64,000 nt of DNA from Clostridia bacterium (GCA_017527065.1 JAFXQO010000062.1:124001-188000); one strand, 5' to 3'; numbered from the stretch's first letter, positions 16,443-25,977 are shown. Notes: generated by a model not told the origin, from the letters alone. A program made the numbers and translations.

Positions 16443-18593
16443 ATGGAAAAGGAATACCACGAGGGCGGCTTTACCCTGCCGGGCGAGGCCGGCTATGAAA
16501 AGCTCACGCTGGAGCTGGCTGAAAAATGGGGCGCGGACGTCATCCGCGACAGCGACGGCACCAAGCTCTCGCCCGAAATACTGAACGCCGGGCGCAAAAT
16601 CTACTCCACCATCTGCATCATCCGCGAGCACAACGCCTTCGCGCAGGCGCACCCGGACAGCCAGCAGCAGTGCTTCCTCATTTCGGAAGCCGTCGTCGCC
16701 GAAAAAAGCGAGGTCGCCATCCCGCTGCTGAAGGGCTATTTCGACGAGCAGTTCGAGATCAACGATTCCCCCGAAGCCCTCGCCTTCTGGCAGGTGTGGG
16801 ACCGCACGGCGGACAGGCTGGTGCCCGCCTCCGCCTGGCGCTATGAAAACGGCGTAATCACCGTGACGGGCTGCGAAAAATGGCACCGCTACACCGCCTC
16901 CTTCCTCTGCTGGCGCGTGTGGGAAGAGATCAACATGTACAACCACACCACCAACAGCTGGACCAGCGAGCACCTGCGCCAGCTCGACCCGCGCCACCCG
17001 CTGGCCTGGGCGTACCTCAAGGACTGGCTGAAAAACTGGTGCGAGGCCAACCCACACACCGACGTCATCCGCCTGACCTCGCTGTTCTACAACTTCGTGT
17101 GGATTTTCGGCGACGACATGCGCCGGCGCAGCCGCTTCGTGGACTGGGCCAGCTACGATTTCACCGTGAGCCCCGCCGCGCTCAAGGCGTTCGAGGCCGA
17201 ATACGGCTACGCGCTCACCGCCGAGGACTTCATCAACAAGGGCCTTCTGCAGGCCACCCACCGCCCGCCGACGAAGGCCAAGCGCGACTGGATGGATTTC
17301 ACCCAGCGCTTCGTGGCCGAAAAGGCCCGCCAGCTGGTGGAGATCATCCACCGCTACGGAAAACAGGCCTATGTGTTCTACGACGACAGCTGGGTCGGCA
17401 TGGAGCCCTACGGCAAATACTTTGCCTCCATCGGCTTCGACGGGCTCATCAAGTGCGTGTTTTCCGGGTTTGAGTGCCGGCTGTGCGCGGGCGCTCCGGC
17501 GCCGGTGCACGAGCTGCGCTTCCATCCCTACCTGTTCCCCGTGGGCCTGGGCGGGCTGCCCACCTTCTCCGAGGGCGGCCATCCCGAGCGGGACGCGCTG
17601 GCCTACTGGCTGCACGTGCGCCGGGCGCTGGCCCGCCAGTGCGTCGACCGCATCGGCCTGGGCGGCTACCTGCACCTCACGCTGGGCTTCCCGGCCTTCA
17701 ACGACGCCATCGAGGAAATGGCCGTGGAGTTCCGCAAGCTGAAGGCGCTGCACGCCCACGGCGCGCCCGCCTGCCTGAACGTCCGCGTGGCCGTGCTGCA
17801 CACCTGGGGGTCGCTGCGCTCCTGGACGCTCTCCGGCCACTTCCACGAGACCGACGCCAACGTCCTCATCCACGTCAACGAGGCCCTGAGCGGCCTGCCC
17901 GTGCAGGTGAAGTTCATCAGCTTCGACGACGTGAAGGCCGGCGCGCTGAAGGACGTGGACGTGCTCATCAACGCCGGCCGCATGGGCGACGCCTGGAGCG
18001 GCGGCGACGTCTGGAAGGACGCCTCTCTCGTCTCGGAGGTCACGCGCTTTGTCTACGAAGGCGGCAGCCTGATCGGCGTGGGCGAGCCCTCCGCCTGCGA
18101 GGGCGGCGACACGCTGCTGCGCCTGGCCCACATCCTGGGCGTGGACGAGGACGTAGGCCAGTACGCCTGCCACGCGCCCTGGGCCTTCGAGGCGGCTCCC
18201 TCCCCCTTCCCCGTGCGCGCGGAGGCGCTGCCCGCCAGGCCTGGCGTGCGCCTGACCGGCCCGGACACGCAGGTGCTCTGCGAAAAGGACGGCGCGCCCG
18301 CCTTCACCCTTCACCGCTTCGGCAAGGGACGCGCCGCCTATCTGAGCGGCTTTGAATACAGCCCCGCCGCCGCGCGGATGCTCATGGACCTCATCGCCTT
18401 CCTCACCGGCGCGGACCGGCGGGCGGCCGGCGTGAGCGACCATCCGATGGTGGAATGCGCCTGGTTCCCGAATGACGGGACCCTGGTCGTCTTCAACAAC
18501 GCGGACGAGCCGGTCGAGGCGACTATCACCTGCCCGAAGGGCGACGTCGCCGTTTCGCTCCGGCCCCTTGAAACGCGCATCATGAAACTATAA
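16443..18593 (+). CDS. GH112 phosphorylase (galacto-N-biose/lacto-N-biose or galactosyl-rhamnose)
   Basis: The enzyme phosphorolyses beta-1,3-galactosyl-N-acetylhexosamines, or beta-1,4-galactosyl-L-rhamnose in clostridial relatives, giving galactose 1-phosphate. The 716-aa length is typical. Family sequence is clear throughout: KWGADVIRDSDGTKLS, KIYSTICIIRE, LKGYFDEQFEIN and NMYNHTTNSWTSEH. FYDDSW (Asp314/315) lies where the family's general acid Asp is expected, and SGFECRLCAG and RFHPYLFPVGLGG follow. There is no signal peptide, so it acts on imported disaccharide. ATG 16443 follows GGGAGG. An SGNH hydrolase follows 22 bp later. Which disaccharide is used cannot be decided here; the uronate genes nearby favour plant rhamnogalacturonan, host mucin being the alternative. 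Confidence 0.93.
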   Translation: MEKEYHEGGFTLPGEAGYEKLTLELAEKWGADVIRDSDGTKLSPEILNAGRKIYSTICIIREHNAFAQAHPDSQQQCFLISEAVVAEKSEVAIPLLKGYFDEQFEINDSPEALAFWQVWDRTADRLVPASAWRYENGVITVTGCEKWHRYTASFLCWRVWEEINMYNHTTNSWTSEHLRQLDPRHPLAWAYLKDWLKNWCEANPHTDVIRLTSLFYNFVWIFGDDMRRRSRFVDWASYDFTVSPAALKAFEAEYGYALTAEDFINKGLLQATHRPPTKAKRDWMDFTQRFVAEKARQLVEIIHRYGKQAYVFYDDSWVGMEPYGKYFASIGFDGLIKCVFSGFECRLCAGAPAPVHELRFHPYLFPVGLGGLPTFSEGGHPERDALAYWLHVRRALARQCVDRIGLGGYLHLTLGFPAFNDAIEEMAVEFRKLKALHAHGAPACLNVRVAVLHTWGSLRSWTLSGHFHETDANVLIHVNEALSGLPVQVKFISFDDVKAGALKDVDVLINAGRMGDAWSGGDVWKDASLVSEVTRFVYEGGSLIGVGEPSACEGGDTLLRLAHILGVDEDVGQYACHAPWAFEAAPSPFPVRAEALPARPGVRLTGPDTQVLCEKDGAPAFTLHRFGKGRAAYLSGFEYSPAAARMLMDLIAFLTGADRRAAGVSDHPMVECAWFPNDGTLVVFNNADEPVEATITCPKGDVAVSLRPLETRIMKL

Positions 18594-18615
18594 TACAAAA
18601 GGAGACTGATCCGCC

Positions 18616-19272
18616 ATGAAAAAGATACTCTTCCAGGGCGATTCCATCACCGACGTGGGACGCGACCGCGTCGACCCGAACGGCTGGGGCACGATGGGCT
18701 TCGGCTACCCGCTGCTCATCAAGGCCCGACTGGGCTACGACCGGCCCGGCGCTTACGATTGCGTCAACCGGGGCGTCAGCGGCGACCGCGTGGTGGACAT
18801 CTACGCCCGCATGCAGCGCGACATCGTCAACCTCGCGCCGGACTGTCTGAGCCTGCTCATCGGCGTAAACGACGTGTGGCACAGCATCTCGCTGAACCCG
18901 AACGGCGTGAGCGCGCCCAAGTTCGAGCGGGTGTACGACTGGCTGCTCACGGAGCTTCACGAGGCGCTGCCCGGTATGAAGTTCATCATCCTGGAGCCCT
19001 TCGTGCTGCCCGGCAGCGCCACCGTCTCCGTGCCCGAATGGCCGGATCGCTATGAGACCTTCGCCCGCGAGGTGCCCCTGCGCGCGCAGGCCGCCCGCCG
19101 CGTGGCCGAAAAGCACGGTTGCGCCTTCGTTCCCCTGCAGGAAAAGCTCGACGAGGCCTGCCGCCTGGCCCCGCCCGACCACTGGCTGCGGGACGGCGTG
19201 CATCCCGCCGAGGCCGGACACGAGCTCATCGCCCGCGAATGGATGAAGGCGTTCGAGACGCTGGGAATCTGA
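18616..19272 (+). CDS. SGNH/GDSL hydrolase (putative carbohydrate esterase)
   Basis: The 218-aa cytoplasmic hydrolase has block I ILFQGDSITDVGRD (Ser about residue 10), a central Gly/Asn (NRGVSGDRV), block III LLIGVNDVWHS and the catalytic Asp-x-x-His in RDGVHPAEAGH. Members often remove acetyl groups from sugars. It is co-transcribed with the GH112 gene (22-bp gap), so a role in deacetylating the imported glycan is likely but not shown. Confidence 0.87.
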   Translation: MKKILFQGDSITDVGRDRVDPNGWGTMGFGYPLLIKARLGYDRPGAYDCVNRGVSGDRVVDIYARMQRDIVNLAPDCLSLLIGVNDVWHSISLNPNGVSAPKFERVYDWLLTELHEALPGMKFIILEPFVLPGSATVSVPEWPDRYETFAREVPLRAQAARRVAEKHGCAFVPLQEKLDEACRLAPPDHWLRDGVHPAEAGHELIAREWMKAFETLGI

Positions 19273-19284
19273 CCGGGACGCAAA

Positions 19285-19320
19285 CGGAGGCCGCCCCACG
19301 CGGGCAGCCTCCCGTTTTTT
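19285..19320 (+). terminator. Terminator after the GH112-SGNH unit
   Basis: CGGAGGCCGCCC (19285-19296) pairs imperfectly with GGGCAGCCTCCCG (19302-19314), followed by TTTTTT. Confidence 0.88.
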
Positions 19321-19332
19321 ATGAGTTTGATT

Positions 19333-20259
19333 TCATTCCTCAAATTTCAGCGTCATCGCCATGCCGTCCTGGCCGCAGACGGCCTCCGGGAAGAAGGCGC
19401 GGGCGTTGGCGGCGTATTCCTCCGGATCCTGGATCATCTGCGAATAGTGGCACAGCCACAGCCGCCGGGCGTTGGCGGCGGCCGCCAGCTTCCCCGCCTG
19501 GGCGAAGGTCATGTGGCCGTGGTCCAGCGCCAGCGCCTCCTGCCCGTTCTCGCCGTAGGTGCCCTCGCAGATGAACAGGTCGGCGTCCCGCGCGGCCGCC
19601 TCCAGGGCCGGGCAGGCGGCGGTGTCGCCCGAAAAGACCACCTTAAGGCCCCTGCGCGGCGGGCCGAGCACCTCCTCCGGCCGGACGACGCGGCCGTCGA
19701 ACAGGGCGGGCTCCCCCTTCTGCAAAAGGCTCCACAGCCTGACGGGCACGCCCAGCGCCTTCGCCCGCTCGGGCATGAACTTGCCGGCCCGCCCCAGCGT
19801 GAAGGCGTAGCCCTGGCTGACGACGCGGTGCTCCGTGGGGAAAGCGGCCAGGCGCGCGGCCTCCGGCCAGCGGGGGTCGACGTCGCGCAGGCGCAGGCCG
19901 CCGGTGGGCAGTTCGAGGAGGCGCACGTCGTATGGGAGATTCCCCGCCAGCGCCAGGATGGGCGCCATCGCCTCCCTGAGCCCCGCCGGGCCCACGAGAG
20001 TCAGCGGCTGCGCCCGGTTCATGCTGAGCATGGTCTGCATGAGGCCGGGCAGGCCGAAGGTGTGGTCGCCGTGGTAGTGGGTCAGGGCGATGATGTCCGC
20101 GCCCAGGGCGTTCACTCCGGCCTTACGGGCGGCGGACTGGGTGCCCTCGCCGCAGTCGAACAGGATCCTGCGCCCCGCACAGGCCAGCATGACGGCCGTC
20201 AGCGCCCGGTCGGGCAGCGGCGCGAGGGCCGAGACGCCCAGCAGGGTTACATCGATCAT
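19333..20259 (-). CDS. rnz: Ribonuclease Z
   Basis: This metallo-beta-lactamase-fold endonuclease removes the 3' trailer from tRNA precursors. The 308-aa product has the zinc motif LTHYHGDHTFGLPGL near residues 59-73, VFSGDTAACPAL for the bridging Asp, and a C-terminal HMTFAQAGKLA with the late His motif. ATG 20259 follows AAAGG. It lies 20 bp after cca, a functional pair for tRNA 3'-end formation. Confidence 0.93.
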   Translation of the reverse strand: MIDVTLLGVSALAPLPDRALTAVMLACAGRRILFDCGEGTQSAARKAGVNALGADIIALTHYHGDHTFGLPGLMQTMLSMNRAQPLTLVGPAGLREAMAPILALAGNLPYDVRLLELPTGGLRLRDVDPRWPEAARLAAFPTEHRVVSQGYAFTLGRAGKFMPERAKALGVPVRLWSLLQKGEPALFDGRVVRPEEVLGPPRRGLKVVFSGDTAACPALEAAARDADLFICEGTYGENGQEALALDHGHMTFAQAGKLAAAANARRLWLCHYSQMIQDPEEYAANARAFFPEAVCGQDGMAMTLKFEE

Positions 20260-20279
20260 AACGCGTGTTTTCCTTTCGT

Positions 20280-21539
20280 CTATGTCCTTGGATAGCGCGC
20301 CTCGACCGCTTCGAGCGCCGCCGCCGGCGAGAGATCGCCAAAATGAAGGCGGCGCGCGTAGGCCAGCCGCTCCTTCATTCGCGCGTCGGGGGCGTAGCCG
20401 GCGGCCATCAGGTCGCGGCCGGTGAGCATGGGCTGCGCGGCGCGGGCCTCGTAATCGGCGACGCGCGCCATGAGATACGCGCGGGCGGCGTCGCGCGCCG
20501 CCTCATCCGCCAGCGCCACGCCCATCAGCGCGAGGTCCCGGGGGCAGAGGCTTTCGTCGAACATCAGCCGCGTGTCCAGCGGCGCGGCCTGCGCGCGGCA
20601 TAGCGCGCCGGGCCGTTCCCGCAGCGCGAGCATATTCTGAACGTACCGGCGCGTGTATACGGCCGCCGTGAGCCGCGCCACCTGGGCGAGGGCGCGCGCC
20701 TGACCGTCCCCGTAAGCCTCCGGGAAAGGCGTGAGCAGCATGGCGAGCGCGAAGCGAAGGGGCTCTGCCGCCTCGCCGCGGAGGGAAGCCGCCGTGTCGG
20801 CCCGGCCCATGGCCGTCTCAAACGCCTCGTCCGGCAGCGCGTTGATTTCCGGGAAGAACGGCGCGAGCTGGCCCATCTCCTGCAGCGAGCGGAAGAACAC
20901 CGACGGCGCGTCCGCCTTGTCAAGCGCCTTCGAGAGTTCCTCCCACACGCGCTCCCGGGAGATGTGCGTCACGTCCAGCGTCCGGCTGAGGGCCACGGTT
21001 TCCGGCGCGATGGAAGCCCGCAGCCTCGCGGCGAACTGGGCCGCGCGGAACACCCGCAGCGGGTCGTCGCCGAAGGTCTCGTCCGAGACATGGCGGATGA
21101 CGCGGCGCTCAAGGTCGTCCCGGCCGCGCCAGCAGTCGATCACCTCGCCGGTCAGCGGGTCGAGCATCATGGCGTTGACGGTGAAGTCCCGGCGGCGGCT
21201 GGCCTCCTCAAAGGAGAGGAACGGGTCGACCGACACGTCGAAATCGGTGTGCTTCAGCCCGGTGCGGGATTCCCGCCGGGGCATGGCGATGTCCAGGTCG
21301 TAATGGCGCAGGCCCAGCACGCAGAAAGACGCGCCCTTGTCGTAGACCTCCCCCAGGGCGGACAGCACGCCGCGCAGCGCCGCCGGCGTCACGCCGTAGA
21401 CCTCGATGTCGATGTCCTTGGAGGCGACGCCCATCAGCCGGTCGCGGACATAGCCGCCCACCAGCAGCGCCCGGCCGCCCGCGGCGCGGACACGGCGGGC
21501 GATTTCCATCGCCATTTCTTCTGCTGTCACCTGAATCAC
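20280..21539 (-). CDS. cca: CCA-adding tRNA nucleotidyltransferase (class II)
   Basis: The enzyme adds or repairs the CCA 3' end of tRNAs. The 419-aa product has the nucleotidyltransferase motif LVGGYVRDRLMG with DIDIEVYG for the two catalytic Asp residues, RRDFTVNAMM, and the neck motif GDDPLRVFRAAQFAARL. The GTG at 21539 is used here as the start. GTG at 21530, behind GGGGTG, and ATG at 21515 are also possible, so the first eight residues are uncertain. Confidence 0.92.
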   Translation of the reverse strand: MIQVTAEEMAMEIARRVRAAGGRALLVGGYVRDRLMGVASKDIDIEVYGVTPAALRGVLSALGEVYDKGASFCVLGLRHYDLDIAMPRRESRTGLKHTDFDVSVDPFLSFEEASRRRDFTVNAMMLDPLTGEVIDCWRGRDDLERRVIRHVSDETFGDDPLRVFRAAQFAARLRASIAPETVALSRTLDVTHISRERVWEELSKALDKADAPSVFFRSLQEMGQLAPFFPEINALPDEAFETAMGRADTAASLRGEAAEPLRFALAMLLTPFPEAYGDGQARALAQVARLTAAVYTRRYVQNMLALRERPGALCRAQAAPLDTRLMFDESLCPRDLALMGVALADEAARDAARAYLMARVADYEARAAQPMLTGRDLMAAGYAPDARMKERLAYARRLHFGDLSPAAALEAVEARYPRT

Positions 21540-21668
21540 CCCGATTGCGCGCAGGCTCGTTATGTCTCTTGGCGCGCGACGGCTTCATTCTACTACGAAG
21601 CGGAAGGCTTTGCAAGATAACGTCCTGAAAAATTCACAGCCGATTTTCAAAAAAATATGGAAAAACGC

Positions 21669-21697
21669 TTGCATTCCCACTTAAATTATGCTATTTT
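21669..21697 (+). promoter_or_regulatory. Promoter of the aminotransferase gene
   Basis: TTGCAT (21669-21674), 17 bp and TATTTT (21692-21697) precede a leader of about 90 bases in which I recognise no riboswitch. The bases around it are AT-rich compared with flanking genes. Confidence 0.65.
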
Positions 21698-21792
21698 GGT
21701 AGCACTCCCGCCGAATGCGGCGAAAATCGCCCGAAAATTGCAGGATTCGCGTTATGAATTATGCATATTCGCGAAACAGAAAGGAAAAGACC

Positions 21793-23100
21793 ATGAAGCC
21801 ATACGCCGACATGACCCTGGAGGAACTCTCGGAAGAACTGAACGGCCTCACGGCTCAGTACAAGAAGGTGCAGGCGCTGGGCATGCGGCTGGACATGAGC
21901 CGCGGCAAGCCCTGCCAGGAACAGCTCGACCTCTCCATGGGCATGATGGACGTGCTGGATTCCGCGTCGGACCTGACCTGCGAGGACGGCACCGACTGCC
22001 GCAACTACGGCCAGCTGACCGGCATCGAGGAGGCCCGCGAGCTGCTGGGCGACATGATGGAAAACAACCCGAAGGACATCATCATCTACGGCAACTCCTC
22101 GCTGAACGTGATGTTCGACACGGTGAGCCGCGCCTGGACCCACGGCGTGATGGGCAACACCCCCTGGTGCCGCCAGGAGGTGGTCAAATTCCTCTGCCCG
22201 GTGCCCGGCTATGACCGGCACTTCGCCATCACGGAATACTTCGGCATCAAGATGATCCCCGTGCCCATGACGCCCATCGGCCCGGACATGGACATCGTGG
22301 AAAAGCTGGTGCGGGAGGACGCCTCCATCAAGGGCATCTGGTGCGTGCCCAAGTATTCCAACCCCCAGGGCATCTCCTATTCGGACGAGACGGTGCGCCG
22401 CTTCGCCCGGCTGGAGCCCGCCGCGCCGGATTTCCGCATCTTCTGGGACAACGCCTATGGCATGCACCATCTCTACGACCACCGCCAGGATTACCTGATC
22501 GAGATCCTGGCCGAGTGCAAGCGCGCCGGCAACCCGGACATGGTCTATAAATTCTCCTCCACCTCCAAGATCACCTTCCCCGGCAGCGGCATCGCGGCGC
22601 TGGCCACCAGCCCCAACAACATGGAGGATTTCCTCCATTACCTGAGCCATCAGACGATCGGCCACGACAAGGTGAACCAGCTTCGCCACGTGCGCTTTTT
22701 CAAGAACATCCACGGCATGGTGGAGCACATGCGCAAGCACGCCGACATCATCCGCCCGAAATTCGAGGCGGTTGAAGAAACGCTGAAGCGCGACCTGGGC
22801 GAGCTGAAGATCGGAACCTGGACCTGTCCGCTGGGAGGCTATTTCATCATGTTCGACTCGCTGCCCGGCTGCGCGAAGGACATCGTGGCCCGCTGCAAGA
22901 AGGCCGGCGTGACCATGACCCCCGCCGGCGCCACCTGGCCCTACGGCCAGGACCCCAACGACTCCAACATCCGCATCGCCCCCACCTACCCGGGCTTTGC
23001 CGAACTGCAGACGGCCATGGAAATCTTCACCCTCTGCGTGCGCATTTCAAGCTGCAAGAAGCTGATCGCGGAAAAAGAAGCGTCATCCCCCACGATTTGA
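21793..23100 (+). CDS. Aspartate aminotransferase, type Ic (Aminotran_MocR family)
   Basis: This PLP enzyme is expected to convert aspartate and 2-oxoglutarate to oxaloacetate and glutamate. The 435-aa product begins MKPYADMTLEELSEEL and has RLDMSRGKPCQEQLDLS, NYGQLTGIEEARELLGD and IYGNSSLNVMFD. The PLP lysine is K259 in FSSTSKITFPGSG. Sequence fits the subgroup Ic AspT rather than classical AspC. ATG 21793 follows GGAAAAGA; longer in-frame starts lie in the leader. An SGNH hydrolase follows 20 bp later. Confidence 0.88.
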   Translation: MKPYADMTLEELSEELNGLTAQYKKVQALGMRLDMSRGKPCQEQLDLSMGMMDVLDSASDLTCEDGTDCRNYGQLTGIEEARELLGDMMENNPKDIIIYGNSSLNVMFDTVSRAWTHGVMGNTPWCRQEVVKFLCPVPGYDRHFAITEYFGIKMIPVPMTPIGPDMDIVEKLVREDASIKGIWCVPKYSNPQGISYSDETVRRFARLEPAAPDFRIFWDNAYGMHHLYDHRQDYLIEILAECKRAGNPDMVYKFSSTSKITFPGSGIAALATSPNNMEDFLHYLSHQTIGHDKVNQLRHVRFFKNIHGMVEHMRKHADIIRPKFEAVEETLKRDLGELKIGTWTCPLGGYFIMFDSLPGCAKDIVARCKKAGVTMTPAGATWPYGQDPNDSNIRIAPTYPGFAELQTAMEIFTLCVRISSCKKLIAEKEASSPTI

Positions 23101-23120
23101 TTGAAAAGGAGGATCAGGAT

Positions 23121-23792
23121 ATGAGCGGGCGCGACGAAGCCATGGATACCGTCATGGCGTATTTCCAGCGGGAGAAGGACAAAAAGCTCTTTCTTTTCCG
23201 CCAGCAGAACCGCTATATCAGGCCGGGCCAGCTGCTGTTCACCGGTTCGTCGCTGATGGAGCAGTTCCCCGTGACAGAATACTGCGCCACGGCGGGCGTG
23301 CCGCTGGTCGCCTACAACCGCGGCATCGGCGGTTACACCACCGACGAGTTCCTCGCCGGCGTCGACGCGATGCTGCTGGACGTGAAGCCCTCGAAGGTCT
23401 TCATCAACATCGGCACGAACGACATCCGCCCTATGGAGGACGGCGGAGACTGGCTGGAGCGTCTGGTGAAAAACTACCGGACGATCCTTGAGATCGCGCG
23501 GGAAAAGCTGCCCGAAACCGAGACCGTCATGTTGGCGTACTATCCGGTCAACCGCAGCCACCCGATGATGCGCGAAAACCCCGGCTTCAGCATCCGCACC
23601 AACGAAAACGTCGGCCGCGCCAACGCGGCCGTGAAGGCCCTGGCGGAGGAATTCGGCCATCTCTTCCTCGACGTCAGCGCCGGCATCCGCGACGAGGCGG
23701 GCAATCTGAAACTGGAGCGCACCGTCGACGGCGTCCACATGGACGCGGAAGCCTACCGGGCGGTGTTCGAGGCGCTCAGGCCGTACCTTTGA
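23121..23792 (+). CDS. SGNH/GDSL hydrolase
   Basis: This second SGNH hydrolase has 223 aa. Block I is LLFTGSSLMEQFP, block II Gly in NRGIGGYTT, block III FINIGTNDIRP, and the catalytic Asp/His are in TVDGVHMDAEAY. No signal peptide is seen. ATG 23121 lies 8 bp after AGGAGG (23107-23112). It shares a unit with the aminotransferase. The substrate is unknown; acyl or acetyl esters are usual. Confidence 0.87.
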   Translation: MSGRDEAMDTVMAYFQREKDKKLFLFRQQNRYIRPGQLLFTGSSLMEQFPVTEYCATAGVPLVAYNRGIGGYTTDEFLAGVDAMLLDVKPSKVFINIGTNDIRPMEDGGDWLERLVKNYRTILEIAREKLPETETVMLAYYPVNRSHPMMRENPGFSIRTNENVGRANAAVKALAEEFGHLFLDVSAGIRDEAGNLKLERTVDGVHMDAEAYRAVFEALRPYL

Positions 23793-23816
23793 TCCTGCGT
23801 GAACTGAACACGCAAA

Positions 23817-23856
23817 CGCCGCGGCCTTCCCATCGGGAAAAGCCGCGGCGCGTCTT
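23817..23856 (+). terminator. Terminator after the SGNH hydrolase gene
   Basis: A 9-bp stem CGCCGCGGC (23817-23825) with GCCGCGGCG (23842-23850) is followed by CGTCTTGC; the T-run is weak. Confidence 0.65.
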
Positions 23857-23919
23857 GCACGGAGAACCGACACGGCGACGCCCTGTGACAGCGTGTTCAC
23901 AGGATGCCCGCCCGCATCG

Positions 23920-24522
23920 TCAATGATAGAAGATGCCGAGCTCCTCCAGTCTCTTTCTCATTTCGTCAGCGTTGGAATAGCCCAGTCTGGCCGCCTCCTT
24001 CAAACAGTGCACCGCGTTCTCGGCATGGCCGGCTTTCCCCAGCGCGAGCGCGTAATTGCCCAGAGCGGAGGGATAAACGCCGCTGTTGCTCTTCTTCAAC
24101 AGGGGCAAGCCCTTTTCAAACCAGGTAAGCGCTTCATTGGGTTTATCGTTCATCATCATGGCAATGGCAATATTGGTCATGAAGACGCCGTTTTCCGGCT
24201 CCAGTTCGGACGCCTTTTTGTAACACTCGATGGCCTTATAATAGTCTCCCAGAACGCGGTGAGCGATTCCCATGAGATTATAAATGCCCGGCACGTCGGG
24301 ATGAAGCGTCGCCGCGTGCTGGAGGATGATCAGCTGCTGCTGATAGTCATTCGCTTCTCCGTATCGGTTCGCGAGATTGATAATCTCATCCAGAGACATT
24401 TCGTTGATCTTCGGATCCACGCCCTTTGGGGGCGTATCGTCCGGTTGTGGCGCCGGGGAACCGCACTTTGCGCAAAACCTCGCGTTCGGCCTGATTTCAG
24501 CGCCGCATTTCCTGCAAAACAT
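23920..24522 (-). CDS. Zinc-ribbon and TPR-repeat protein
   Basis: A 200-aa protein of unknown role. Residues 1-22 form a zinc ribbon with two CxxC pairs (FCRKCGAE and FCAKCGSP). A proline-rich linker follows, and about residues 50-200 form tetratricopeptide repeats, e.g. YNLMGIAHRVLGDYYKAIEC and ALGNYALALGKAGHAENAVH. Such proteins are scaffolds for protein contacts. Base composition is lower in GC than its neighbours, suggesting separate origin. It follows the GH4 gene by 24 bp on the same strand and may be read through from it. Confidence 0.82.
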   Translation of the reverse strand: MFCRKCGAEIRPNARFCAKCGSPAPQPDDTPPKGVDPKINEMSLDEIINLANRYGEANDYQQQLIILQHAATLHPDVPGIYNLMGIAHRVLGDYYKAIECYKKASELEPENGVFMTNIAIAMMMNDKPNEALTWFEKGLPLLKKSNSGVYPSALGNYALALGKAGHAENAVHCLKEAARLGYSNADEMRKRLEELGIFYH

Positions 24523-24546
24523 CGTAAACCTCCTCAGTTTCGCATA

Positions 24547-25878
24547 TCACAGCTTGCCGCCCTTGAACTGGGGCATCCAGTCCTTGTTCTGCTCGAACAT
24601 CTCGTTCACCATGTCGCGAATCTCCCTCAGGGAGCACACGGCGGCGGTGAGCGGATCGTAGCACACGGCCTGGTAGATCATTTCCTTGTCGCCCGCGAGG
24701 GAGCCCTCCACGGCCAGCTCCTCGATCTGCGCCGACGTGCCGGAGAGCAGCGCCAGCTGCGGCGGCATCTTGCCCACGGCGATGGACTCCAGCCCGCGGC
24801 GGGACGCCAGCACGGGCACCTCGACGCAGCAGCCGTAAGGCAGGTTGTCGATGAGGCCGAAGTTGCGCACGTTGCCGTTGAACTTGAACATCTCGCCGTC
24901 GCCGAAGATGGCGTTGAAGATGTAGGCGGCGTATTCCAGGCCGCGTTCCAGCTTGATCGGCTCCTCGAACCACTTGTCCATGGCGCTCTTCCAGGTGGTC
25001 TCGCGCTTGCGGTATTCGTTCAGGATGTAGGCGTATTCGCCGGGGTTCCAGCCGGTGCCGTGGGTGCAGTACTTTTCGATCAGATCGGGGCGTTTGCGGA
25101 ACCAGGCGTTGTATTCGCTGTTGTGGCCGGAGGATTCGGTCACGTAGTAGCCCAGCGCCAGGAACATCTCGTTGCGCACCTGCTCCTCGTTGTACACCTC
25201 GGGCCGCTCCAGGATGGCCTTGCGGATGAGCGGGTAGGCGTCCTCGCCCTTCCAGCGGAAGTCGGTGTAGAAGGCCTGGTGGTTGATGCCCATGCAGGTG
25301 TAGGTGATGTCCTCGTCCTTCGCGCCGATCCAGCGGGCCAGCATCTGCGCCGTGCCCTGCACGCTGTGGCACAGGCCGCTGCAAACGAGATCCGGGAATT
25401 TGCCCTGCACGGTGCGGCAGAGCATGGCCATGGGGTTGGTGTAGTTGAGGTAGATCGCGCCGGGGCAGTAGCGGTCGATGTCGGCGGCGATGTCCAGAAT
25501 GGGATTGATGGTGCGCAGGAAGCGGAAGATGCCGGAGGGGCCGCGGGTGTCGCCCACGTTGGTGTCCACGCCGTACTTCTTCGGGATGAGGATGTCGTGC
25601 TGCCACACGTCCACTTCGCCGTGCAGGATGGTGGTGACGACGCCGTCCGCGCCCATGAGCGCTTCCTTGCGATCCAGCGTGGCGATGACCTTCGCCGGAT
25701 ACTTGCCCTCGGCCACGATGCGCTCGACCGCGCGTTTGATGTAATCCAGCCGCTCGGCGTTGATGTCCATCAGGGCGATGGTGGCGTCTGCAAAGGCCGG
25801 GAAGGTCAGCAGGTCATTGACCAGCTTGCGCGTGAAACCGAAGCTGCCCGCGCCGATGAATGCGATTTTCCTGGGCAT
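24547..25878 (-). CDS. GH4 family glycosidase, alpha-galactosidase (MelA)-like
   Basis: GH4 enzymes cleave glycosides by an NAD+- and Mn2+-dependent redox mechanism in the cytoplasm. The 443-aa product has the NAD-binding start [31 protein letters not shown], and the metal ligands Cys170 (GLCHSVQG) and His200 (GINHQAF). These motifs match MelA of enterobacteria better than the alpha-galacturonidase LplD, but the LplABC-like transporter next door makes LplD-type activity worth testing. ATG 25878 follows a GGAGGAAAG complement. Confidence 0.88.
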   Translation of the reverse strand: MPRKIAFIGAGSFGFTRKLVNDLLTFPAFADATIALMDINAERLDYIKRAVERIVAEGKYPAKVIATLDRKEALMGADGVVTTILHGEVDVWQHDILIPKKYGVDTNVGDTRGPSGIFRFLRTINPILDIAADIDRYCPGAIYLNYTNPMAMLCRTVQGKFPDLVCSGLCHSVQGTAQMLARWIGAKDEDITYTCMGINHQAFYTDFRWKGEDAYPLIRKAILERPEVYNEEQVRNEMFLALGYYVTESSGHNSEYNAWFRKRPDLIEKYCTHGTGWNPGEYAYILNEYRKRETTWKSAMDKWFEEPIKLERGLEYAAYIFNAIFGDGEMFKFNGNVRNFGLIDNLPYGCCVEVPVLASRRGLESIAVGKMPPQLALLSGTSAQIEELAVEGSLAGDKEMIYQAVCYDPLTAAVCSLREIRDMVNEMFEQNKDWMPQFKGGKL

Positions 25879-25948
25879 GGATTCTTTCCTCCTTCGTTGT
25901 CGTGCCGTTCATTTTTGTTTTGCGGGAAATCCTTCTCCCTTTCTTAAC

Positions 25949-25977
25949 ATTATAATGCCTTCTTCGCGCCGTGACAA
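25949..25977 (-). promoter_or_regulatory. Promoter of the GH4 gene
   Basis: On the minus strand TTGTCA (25972-25977), 17 bp and TATAAT (25949-25954). The gap 25879-26179 otherwise holds only this promoter and the divergent one at 26053. Confidence 0.78.

Noticed and set aside
24547-25878. Firm call of alpha-galacturonidase LplD
   Set aside because: The transporter context suggests it, but GLCHSVQG and GINHQAF motifs and length fit MelA better; left as GH4, MelA-like.
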